A DNA stretch of 64,000 nt from HKST-UBA178 sp965223815 (GTDB lineage Bacteria; Pseudomonadota; Gammaproteobacteria; Chromatiales; Chromatiaceae): positions 4,943,419-5,007,418 of the forward strand of contig OZ245019.1 of NCBI GenBank assembly GCA_965223815.1, in the 5' to 3' direction. A model generated the notes under the pieces. The model saw nothing but the letters and a program-made list of their open reading frames with translations, was not told where the DNA came from and ran no database searches. Shown here one piece after another: positions 7,962 to 15,349 of the stretch (position 1 is the stretch's first letter; every line of letters starts with the position of its first letter). Position numbers and translations under genes: made by a program.

Positions 7962-8783
7962 TCAATCTCCGAACATCAATGCAGTCAAAATAAAATCGAG
8001 CCCCAGCACCGCAAGGGACGAATGCACCACTGTGCGGGTGGTCGCTCTACTCACGCCCTCTGGGTTGGTGTCCGTATCATAGCCCTGGAAAAGCGCAATC
8101 CAGGTGCAGACAAACCCGAAAACCAGGCTCTTGACAACCCCATTCATCACATCGCCATAGAGATCTAACTTGGACTGCATTTGCGACCAGAATGCTCCAT
8201 CGTCAACACCAAGCAAACCCACTCCCACGAAATATCCACCGAGAACACCCAGGGCGCTGAACATTGCAGCCAGGAGCGGCATGGAGATAATCCCGGCGGC
8301 AAATCTTGGTACCAGGATCCGCTTTATCGGGTCTACCGCCATCATCTCCAGCCCCGAAAGCTGCTCTGTGGTCTTCATCAGCCCGATCTCGGCAGTGAGC
8401 GCTGAACCCGCTCTGCCCGCAAATAGCAGTGCCGCCACTACCGGCCCCAACTCCCTGACCAAGGAGGCTGCCACCATCACCCCAAGCGTCTGTTCAGCGC
8501 CGAACTGGGAGAGTATGTAGTAGCCCTGAAGCCCCAAAACCATTCCCACAAATGTGCCGGAAACGGCCACAATGAGCGCCGACAATACACCAACCGAATA
8601 TAATTGCACCACCAGCAACCGGGGACGGCGAATCAGCTCTGAGAGGCCTCCAAGGATCGAAAACAGCAGCAGGTGAGCGCGCCCCAGTTGTCCCAGCGCA
8701 TCAATTCCGGAACCACCAAGCTTAGCCAGCTGATCGAGAAATAGATTCCCTAACCGTTTGATTTCGGCGGCCCAGTTCACCAC
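7962..8783 (-). CDS. mlaE: MlaE, ABC permease of the phospholipid transporter
   Basis: A 273-residue membrane permease with several hydrophobic helices and the MlaE landmark ELGPVVAALLFAGRAGSALTAEIG. Two MlaE chains pair with two MlaF chains in the inner membrane. The start is GTG at 8783 (a second GTG follows directly) behind an AGGTGG. The gene is 31 bases after mlaF and 4 bases before mlaD. Confidence 0.94.
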   Translation of the reverse strand: MVNWAAEIKRLGNLFLDQLAKLGGSGIDALGQLGRAHLLLFSILGGLSELIRRPRLLVVQLYSVGVLSALIVAVSGTFVGMVLGLQGYYILSQFGAEQTLGVMVAASLVRELGPVVAALLFAGRAGSALTAEIGLMKTTEQLSGLEMMAVDPIKRILVPRFAAGIISMPLLAAMFSALGVLGGYFVGVGLLGVDDGAFWSQMQSKLDLYGDVMNGVVKSLVFGFVCTWIALFQGYDTDTNPEGVSRATTRTVVHSSLAVLGLDFILTALMFGD

Positions 8784-8814
8784 ATCGCGCCACCTGAGAA
8801 GGATCCAAGGGAAC

Positions 8815-9624
8815 TCATTTGGCGGATTCCAGCAAGTCTGCCTTCAGCGGCGGTGCATCGTGGTGGAAAGGTACCGGACCATCAGCGATGCCCTGCATAA
8901 ACTGATGTGTCCACTCATTGCGGGATTGCATTATCTCCTCAGGGACCCCGCGTTCCACAACCCGGCCGTTGGAAATCACGTAGATAAGATCGGCGATGCT
9001 TGCGGTCTCCTCCACGTCATGGGAGACGATGACACTGGTCAGGCCGCTGGCATCGTTGAGAGAGCGTATCAGCTGCACTAACACTCCCATTGTGATGGGG
9101 TCCTGGCCGGTAAAGGGTTCGTCATACATGATCATCATCGGATCAAGTGCTATCGCACGAGCCAGGGCCACCCGCCGGGCCATTCCACCTGAAAGCTTGC
9201 TAGGATTCAAATCCCTCGCCCCCCTCAGCCCGACGGCCTCCAGTTTGAGCAACACCAGTTTGCGGATCATTGATTCAGGCAGATCCGTGTGTTCGCGCAA
9301 CGGGTAGGCCACATTGTCGTATACCGAGATATCCGTCAGTAACGCTCCGCTTTGGAACAGCATGCCCATCTTGATCCGCAGCCGGTAGAGTTCATCTCGC
9401 CTCAATCGATGAATGTCTTTTCCATTGACATGGATACTGCCCTCAGCCGGGCGCAGCTGCCCCCCAATGAGTTTCAACAGTGTCGTCTTACCGGTGCCAC
9501 TGGGCCCCATGATCGCGGTAACACTCCCTTTGGGAATATCGAGATCGACCCCTTTGAATATGACTTTGTTCTCGTGGGAGAACTTCAAGCCCCTGATACT
9601 GATAAGATTTGATTCTGCACTCAT
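8815..9624 (-). CDS. mlaF: MlaF, ATPase of the phospholipid transporter
   Basis: A 269-residue cytoplasmic ABC ATPase with Walker A GPSGTGKTT (about residue 40-48), signature LSGGMARRVALARA with the Mla-type GGMARR variant, and Walker B MIMYDEPF. The GGMARR signature is diagnostic of MlaF/Ttg2A-type ATPases. It opens the mlaFEDCB operon, which preserves outer-membrane lipid asymmetry. ATG at 9624; 177 bases separate it from the next gene upstream on the same strand. Confidence 0.94.
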   Translation of the reverse strand: MSAESNLISIRGLKFSHENKVIFKGVDLDIPKGSVTAIMGPSGTGKTTLLKLIGGQLRPAEGSIHVNGKDIHRLRRDELYRLRIKMGMLFQSGALLTDISVYDNVAYPLREHTDLPESMIRKLVLLKLEAVGLRGARDLNPSKLSGGMARRVALARAIALDPMMIMYDEPFTGQDPITMGVLVQLIRSLNDASGLTSVIVSHDVEETASIADLIYVISNGRVVERGVPEEIMQSRNEWTHQFMQGIADGPVPFHHDAPPLKADLLESAK

Positions 9625-9801
9625 GAAGGCGCGGCGATCCAGCCAATGTATTGAGGCGAATAAAGGGCGTAATTCTCGCCCCTGGCGGTTGATAGCGTCA
9701 AGTAGAGCCCTGTACCTGGATCAAAGCCCCGAAACCTCAGCATAGACACGCCATGCGTCTTTAGAGAACGCCGATCGACTGACCATCGCTCAAAGCATGG
9801 T

Positions 9802-10479
9802 TCAGATTGCTTGCCATAGGGTATACACGCCGAAGAGGATTACCAAAACACCCGCTAGCCTGCGAACGCTTGTTGCACGAGAAAGATGGGCCGCAGCACC
9901 GGCGAGGGCGCCCATACCTAAAAGAGTGGGCAGGGTACCGACCCCAAAGGCAAGCATGAGTGCCGCCCCCTCCAATACTCCGCCAGAGGAAACTGCCATC
10001 ACCAGCATGCTGTAAACCATGCCGCAGGGTAGCCAGCCCCATAAAACCCCAACAATAGCGGCGTGGTGCAGCGATCGCACCGGTAACAATCGGCGGCCCA
10101 AGGGCTCAATACGGGTCCACAATCCCGCCCCCATCCGTTCGATCACCCCCAGACCCCGCCACCAATCTGCGAGATAGAGGCCAAGCAGCACCATGAAACA
10201 GCCGGCCAGGGCCATCAGCAGACGCTGCGCATAGTAGACCGGCATCAGCTGGGCGAGCAGCATACCCACTCCGCCCATAATTCCTCCAGCGAGTGCATAG
10301 CTTGATATGCGGCCGGCATTATATGCAAGCTGATAGGATATCGCCCGATTTACGGTACTTCTTCCTTCATTGGAGAGACTGAATGTAAGCGCACTGACAA
10401 TACCGCCACACATGCCGACACAGTGCACACCGCCCAATAGACCCACGAGTAAAGCGGTCAGATACCCCGATTCATTCAA
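9802..10479 (-). CDS. SafE/DsbD_2-type membrane protein (COG2836)
   Basis: This is a 225-residue polytopic membrane protein with a conserved N-terminal GGVHCVGMCGG signature and a WGWLPCGMVYSML segment, typical of the sulfite-exporter-like/DsbD_2 family often found with cbb3 oxidase assembly genes. The paired cysteines could bind metal or exchange thiols. Actual substrate is unknown. Translation starts at TTG (10479), supported by a strong GGGGGAGG five bases upstream; no in-frame ATG is near. It lies just behind ampG and is probably co-transcribed with it. Confidence 0.8.
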   Translation of the reverse strand: MNESGYLTALLVGLLGGVHCVGMCGGIVSALTFSLSNEGRSTVNRAISYQLAYNAGRISSYALAGGIMGGVGMLLAQLMPVYYAQRLLMALAGCFMVLLGLYLADWWRGLGVIERMGAGLWTRIEPLGRRLLPVRSLHHAAIVGVLWGWLPCGMVYSMLVMAVSSGGVLEGAALMLAFGVGTLPTLLGMGALAGAAAHLSRATSVRRLAGVLVILFGVYTLWQAI

Positions 10480-10494
10480 CTCTGCCTCCCCCGC

Positions 10495-11865
10495 CTAACC
10501 ATGCCTTTGCCCAACGTGTGTGATTGATGCTGGCCAGTGTTTCATTAAATAGACCACCAGAATAACTGCCGGGATTCCGCTGGCAGCGGCATATGTGAAG
10601 AAAGTAGCATAGCCGTATCCATCGACGACGACCCCGGAAAAACCGCCCAGCAACTTGGCGGGAAGCGTCATCAGTGAGCTGAATAGAGCATACTGGGTGG
10701 CCGTGTAAGCCGTGTTGGTCAAGCTCGATAAATACGCAATAAAGACGGATGTGGCGATGCCACCACTAAGATTGTCGGCACTGACTACAATCGCCAATAA
10801 CGAGATATCTGGTGTCGTTAGTGCCAGATACGCGAATAGCAGATTAGTGGATGCCACCATCACCGCACCGAGCAACAGCGGCCCCATGATGCCGTAACGA
10901 ACTACCAGCACACCGCCAAGGGCGGCTCCAGCAATGGTCATGAAAAAACCAAATATCTTGGTGACGTCGGCAATCTGCGTTTTACTAAAGCCGAGATCCA
11001 GATAGAACGGGTTGGCCATTACACCCATGGTGATATCGCTCATCTTGTAGAGGCCAATCAACAACAGGATGGTCAATGCGAAACGCCCGTTTCGGGAGAA
11101 GAAATCAACAAATGGGTTGATGACAGCATCGGAAAACCAGGCAGCCAGGCGAACGATGGGTCGGTCCGATTCGCCGGGAATACCCAGCTGTTCCTCGACC
11201 TTCCGCTCCAGTACAGGATCCTCTTTCGAGGCGTTCAATTGGGGCTCTCTTATGGTCAGAGTGGCAACCATTCCTATTGCCATCAATCCCGACATCACAA
11301 AGTAGGCGAAGGACCAAGTAGTGTATGCCGCGATATAAAACGCCCCGGCACCGGCGACCAACAGCGCCAATCGATATCCAAACACGTATGTGGCGGCCAT
11401 GGCACCCTGAATTTCTCCGGAGACTGCCTCGATACGGTAGGCATCAATGGTTATATCCTGTGTGGCTGAAGAGAAGGCTACCAACAACGCAAACACCGCA
11501 ATTCCGGTAGTCTGCGAAACAGGATCGGTCACGGCCATACCAGCGAGGCCCATAGCAATACCGATTTGCGCGAGCAGCATCCAACTCCGGCGCCTTCCCA
11601 GACGTCGGCCCAAAAAAGGTAATCGCAGGCGGTCAATAACCGGAGCCCAGAATACTTTGATTGAGTAGGTTACACCCACCCAACTGAAGTACCCTATCAG
11701 GGTGCGCGAAATACCTTCATCTCTGAGCCAAGCGGACAGAGTGGAAAAAACCAACAGAAAGGGAAGTCCTGCCGAAAATCCGAGAAATATCATTCCCAGG
11801 ACCCGGGGGTTTAGATATACCGCTAAAGATTCCCGCCAACTTTTTTTGCCCTGATTAATGGTCAT
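10495..11865 (-). CDS. ampG: AmpG-family muropeptide permease
   Basis: This is an MFS transporter of about 456 residues with twelve or more hydrophobic segments. LGFSAGLPFLLVFSTLSAWL, KVFWAPVIDRL, GRRRSWMLLAQ and SSATQDITIDAYRIE are AmpG landmarks. AmpG imports anhydromuropeptides (GlcNAc-anhMurNAc peptides) for cell-wall recycling. I place the start at ATG 11865, giving the usual N-terminus MTINQGKKSWRESL; the frame could be extended to a TTG at 11940 but that would only add unconserved residues towards pyrE. Confidence 0.9.
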   Translation of the reverse strand: MTINQGKKSWRESLAVYLNPRVLGMIFLGFSAGLPFLLVFSTLSAWLRDEGISRTLIGYFSWVGVTYSIKVFWAPVIDRLRLPFLGRRLGRRRSWMLLAQIGIAMGLAGMAVTDPVSQTTGIAVFALLVAFSSATQDITIDAYRIEAVSGEIQGAMAATYVFGYRLALLVAGAGAFYIAAYTTWSFAYFVMSGLMAIGMVATLTIREPQLNASKEDPVLERKVEEQLGIPGESDRPIVRLAAWFSDAVINPFVDFFSRNGRFALTILLLIGLYKMSDITMGVMANPFYLDLGFSKTQIADVTKIFGFFMTIAGAALGGVLVVRYGIMGPLLLGAVMVASTNLLFAYLALTTPDISLLAIVVSADNLSGGIATSVFIAYLSSLTNTAYTATQYALFSSLMTLPAKLLGGFSGVVVDGYGYATFFTYAAASGIPAVILVVYLMKHWPASITHVGQRHG

Positions 11866-12061
11866 TCCCCGCACCGCGCTCAAGTTCGCGATTATAACCT
11901 CTACTGCCTGCGCCCGCTCCGCGTTGTCAGCGCCTGTCAATATCGCAATTTATCTGGGACCTGGAGAACAGGTTCGCGAACCAGACCACGAATGGCACCA
12001 ATACATCTTGCATACCCCTGCCGGGCCACGGAGAATGCACCTGTTCGATCCGGAGCCCAAA

Positions 12062-12721
12062 ATGCGTGATTATCAATACCAGTTTCTTGAGTTTGCCCTG
12101 AGTGCGGGCGTATTGAAGTTTGGTGAGTTCACCCTGAAATCGGGACGCGTGAGTCCCTATTTTTTCAACGCGGGGTTGTTTAACAGCGGTGCCAGCTTGG
12201 CGAGGCTGGGTGATTTCTACGCGCAAGCCATTGTCGATGCCGATATCGAGTTTGACCTGCTGTTTGGACCTGCATACAAGGGCATTCCGCTGGCTGCGAT
12301 CACCGCAGCGGCATTGTTTAGACAACACGGTATCGATGTCCCCTATGCATTCAATAGAAAAGAGGTGAAAAACCATGGCGAGGGTGGGTCGATCGTTGGA
12401 CACGCCCTGATGGGAAAAGTGATGATCATCGATGATGTTATCACTGCGGGTACCGCGATTCGTGAATCCATGGAAATCATAGACAAGGCTCAAGCGACTC
12501 CGGCGGGTGTAGTTATTGCGTTGGACCGGCAGGAACGAGGAAAAGAAAAACGCTCAGCAATTCAAGAAGTTGAGCAAGATTTCGGCATGCCTGTCGCCGC
12601 CATTGTAAAGCTGGAGCATATCGTCGAGTATCTAAAGGAGAGGCCAAACGCAGAGATTGCGCTGGAAAAAATTGAGGCCTACAGGGAATCCTATGGCGCT
12701 GACCGATCCCCATCCGCCTAA
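12062..12721 (+). CDS. pyrE: orotate phosphoribosyltransferase
   Basis: This 219-residue enzyme makes OMP from orotate and PRPP in pyrimidine synthesis. It shows FTLKSGRVSPYFFNAGLF at the N-terminus, the KGIPLA and FNRKEVKNHGEGG loop, and the PRPP motif VMIIDDVITAGTAIRE. ATG at 12062 lies six bases after GGAG and gives the standard N-terminus MRDYQYQFLEFAL; upstream in-frame codons add no conserved sequence. It is divergent from ampG and precedes the DUF4124 gene. Confidence 0.96.
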   Translation: MRDYQYQFLEFALSAGVLKFGEFTLKSGRVSPYFFNAGLFNSGASLARLGDFYAQAIVDADIEFDLLFGPAYKGIPLAAITAAALFRQHGIDVPYAFNRKEVKNHGEGGSIVGHALMGKVMIIDDVITAGTAIRESMEIIDKAQATPAGVVIALDRQERGKEKRSAIQEVEQDFGMPVAAIVKLEHIVEYLKERPNAEIALEKIEAYRESYGADRSPSA

Positions 12722-12781
12722 ACTATTCGCCTGGAGTTACGATAGTATTCTCACCAAGACCAGCACCATCGAAATCAGCGA

Positions 12782-13846
12782 ATGTCATCGGAAATCTACA
12801 AACTAAGTGTCAGGATCCTGCTAGTCGGGCTTCTGATGAGCAATACCAGCGCATGGGCCAAGACCTATCGGTGGGTAGACGAAGATGGCGTGGTTCACTA
12901 TTCAGACCGGGTTCCAGCCCAACACAAAGACCATGCGAGAAGCGTTCTCGATCAAAGGGGGCTGGAGACAAATCGAACCGAGGCCGCAAAGACCCCTGAG
13001 GAGATTGCCCGGGAAGAGGAATTAAAACGACTCAAAGCTCACGAGCAGCGGCTGATCGAAGCCCAACAGGAAAAAGATCGTGTTCTGCTGCGTACTTTCC
13101 GCTACGAGGACGACATAATCCTGACCCGGGACGGCAAGCTGGCATCTGTTGACGCTTCCATTCAGATTATACGAGGCAATATCCGCCGCCTTAAGCAAAA
13201 TCTTGAGATTATGCAGAAGAACGCGGCAAACCGGGAGCGGCAAGGCCAGCGGGTATCTAAGAACTACTTGAAAAAGATAGAGCGCACGCGAAACCAGTTA
13301 AAAGACAACTATGCCTCCATCATCCACAAGGAGCAGGCGAAGGAAGTTATTCGTGATAAGCACAATGCTGATTTAAAGCGCTTCCGGGAGTTGAAAAACC
13401 TTAATCCGGAGATCGAAGATCCTCAAGAGCAAAACCGGCGCCCCACGCTTCTGGAGACCGTAGTCACCTGCAGCAGTAAACCGCAGTGCGACCAATTGTG
13501 GCAGACTGCAGAGGCCTATGTAAGGGAGCATGCCACCACGCGGATGCAACTGCTCGCTGAAAGCATCATCATGACCGCTGCCCCACTCCAGGACGAAGAT
13601 ATCAGCATCACAGTCTCCAGGATCGAGGAGAAGGATGTGGCCGACACCAGGCTGTTCATGGATCTGCAGTGTAAAGAGTCTCCCAGGGGGAAGGATTTCT
13701 GTAAAACAGCTCAAGTGGATGAAATTCGCCGTGGGTTCCGTGTTCGACTAAGCGCCAATGATGCCAGTCAACCGCTTAGTCCGGAAACAACGCAGGTTCT
13801 ATCAGGCGCCACTGCCCCTCCCACTGCTCAAGGGGAGAAGCCCTAA
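12782..13846 (+). CDS. periplasmic DUF4124-domain protein with coiled coil
   Basis: A 354-residue exported protein: signal peptide at 1-26 (ending TSAWA), then a DUF4124 domain with the hallmark KTYRWVDEDGVVHYSDRVP, then a long charged region (about 70-215) that looks coiled-coil. A C-terminal domain has four cysteines in CSSKPQC and CKESPRGKDFC, which could form disulfides. Function of DUF4124 proteins is not established. The 3' end overlaps the 3' end of slmA on the other strand by 71 bases. Confidence 0.85.
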   Translation: MSSEIYKLSVRILLVGLLMSNTSAWAKTYRWVDEDGVVHYSDRVPAQHKDHARSVLDQRGLETNRTEAAKTPEEIAREEELKRLKAHEQRLIEAQQEKDRVLLRTFRYEDDIILTRDGKLASVDASIQIIRGNIRRLKQNLEIMQKNAANRERQGQRVSKNYLKKIERTRNQLKDNYASIIHKEQAKEVIRDKHNADLKRFRELKNLNPEIEDPQEQNRRPTLLETVVTCSSKPQCDQLWQTAEAYVREHATTRMQLLAESIIMTAAPLQDEDISITVSRIEEKDVADTRLFMDLQCKESPRGKDFCKTAQVDEIRRGFRVRLSANDASQPLSPETTQVLSGATAPPTAQGEKP

Positions 13847-14366
13847 ATCGTGTTCTCAAGTATTGGTGCATTCGACCTTCGATCAGTGAGACCATAAGGC
13901 TTGCCCCCAGTTCTATCTCCTGCGCCTGTCGCTGCTTCTGTTCGCGCAACCTGGACTCTCGTAAAATCTGTTTGAATTGCGTCTCCAAGCGAGCAAAAAA
14001 CTGCTCCACCCGAGTGTGCAATCGTGTCCGCTCTCCAACCAGGGCATCACCCAGGAGCACTCTTGTTATACCCGGATTGCGGTCGGCGAATGCCAACAGT
14101 AGATAGATTATCTGGGCGCAACGCACCCGAGTTGACTTCTCATCCTCAAGTATCTTGTTTATACGTGCAAACACGCTCTCTTCGGCAAATTCGATCAAGC
14201 CCTCGAACATCTTTGCCTTGCTTGCGAAGTGTCTATACAACGCCGCCTCGGACACTCCTGTCGCCCGAGCCAAAGCAGCAGTAGTTATTCTGCCCCCGGG
14301 GGATTTTTCCAATTCGCTGGCCAACGCTTCGAGGATGATCTGCCTTCGAGGAATTTTCCTGTTCAT
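13776..14366 (-). CDS. slmA: SlmA, TetR-family nucleoid occlusion factor
   Basis: A 196-residue protein with an N-terminal TetR HTH: ITTAALARATGVSEAALYRHFASKAKMFEGLI matches SlmA closely. In E. coli SlmA binds specific chromosomal sites and blocks FtsZ assembly over the nucleoid. ATG at 14366 gives the standard start MNRKIPRRQIILEAL and a normal length; the longer upstream frame lies inside argB. It follows argB by 10 bases. Location near dut, coaBC and pyrE agrees with the E. coli ttk locus. Confidence 0.9.
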   Translation of the reverse strand: MNRKIPRRQIILEALASELEKSPGGRITTAALARATGVSEAALYRHFASKAKMFEGLIEFAEESVFARINKILEDEKSTRVRCAQIIYLLLAFADRNPGITRVLLGDALVGERTRLHTRVEQFFARLETQFKQILRESRLREQKQRQAQEIELGASLMVSLIEGRMHQYLRTRFRASPLEQWEGQWRLIEPALFPD

Positions 14367-14376
14367 ATCGAACGCA

Positions 14377-15273
14377 TCAACGTCTATGAATGAGCGTGCC
14401 CACACCCTCATCCGTAAACAATTCGAGAAGTACCGCGTGCTCGACCCTGCCATCGATAATATGGGATGTTCTGACCCCTCCCTTCACCGCATCCAGGGCA
14501 CTCTTAATCTTGGGCAGCATACCGCCATGAATAGTCCCGTCTGCTATCAGCTCATCCACGCGCTCAGCGTTCATACCCGTCAGCAGTTCACCCCCTTTGT
14601 CCATAAGCCCTTGAGTATTGGTAAGCAGAATTAGCTTCTCGGCCTGCAAAACCTCCGCCATCTTTCCAGCCACCAAATCCGCATTAATATTATATGAGAT
14701 GCCATCCCGGCCCACACCGATCGGTGCTATTACCGGGATAAAATTGCCGCTGACCAGCATATCCACCACCGATGCATCGATGCTCTCCACCTCACCGACA
14801 TGCCCCACATCAATAATTTCAGAAGACTCCAAACTAGGGTCTGAACGTCTTACGACCAAGCGGTTCGCACGGATTAGGTCACCGTCTTTACCGGTTAACC
14901 CGACCGCTGAACCACCATGGCGATTGATCAAATTGACTATTTCCTTGTTCACCAGACCACCAAGCACCATTTCCACGACATCCATGGTCTCTCTGTCTGT
15001 TACCCTCATACCCTGGACAAACTCGCTTTCCTTTCCGAGCCGGCCTAACAAGCTACCGATTTGGGGTCCCCCGCCATGGACAACGACGGGATTGATTCCC
15101 ACCAGCTTCATCAATACAACATCGCGAGCAAAGCCCCGCTTTAAAGACTCCTCTGTCATGGCATTGCCGCCATACTTGATGACAACAGTCCTTCCTCGCA
15201 GCCTCTGGATATACGGGAGTGCTTCGGTAAGTACATGCGCCACATTACGTGCGGCTTCGGGTGTGAGACTCAT
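14377..15273 (-). CDS. argB: acetylglutamate kinase
   Basis: A 298-residue amino-acid kinase that phosphorylates N-acetylglutamate, the second step of arginine synthesis. Motifs: VVIKYGGNAM near residue 30, VVVHGGGPQIG (substrate loop), GLTGKDGDLI and GGMLPKIKSALDAVKGGV at the C-terminal end. ATG at 15273 behind GAAAGG gives the usual MSLTPEAARN start. The neighbours algC, dut, coaBC and slmA match Pseudomonas-type order. Confidence 0.96.
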   Translation of the reverse strand: MSLTPEAARNVAHVLTEALPYIQRLRGRTVVIKYGGNAMTEESLKRGFARDVVLMKLVGINPVVVHGGGPQIGSLLGRLGKESEFVQGMRVTDRETMDVVEMVLGGLVNKEIVNLINRHGGSAVGLTGKDGDLIRANRLVVRRSDPSLESSEIIDVGHVGEVESIDASVVDMLVSGNFIPVIAPIGVGRDGISYNINADLVAGKMAEVLQAEKLILLTNTQGLMDKGGELLTGMNAERVDELIADGTIHGGMLPKIKSALDAVKGGVRTSHIIDGRVEHAVLLELFTDEGVGTLIHRR

Positions 15274-15349
15274 GTCGTGCCTTTCATCTGAGGGCAAGAA
15301 AAAGAGGAGTGCTAATCCTTAACGGCATCGGCTAGGTGTTCCCAATGAG

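Noticed and set aside
11858..12061. N-terminal extension of pyrE
   Set aside because: The extra 68 residues are unconserved and overlap the divergent ampG promoter; the ATG at 12062 has a good ribosome site.
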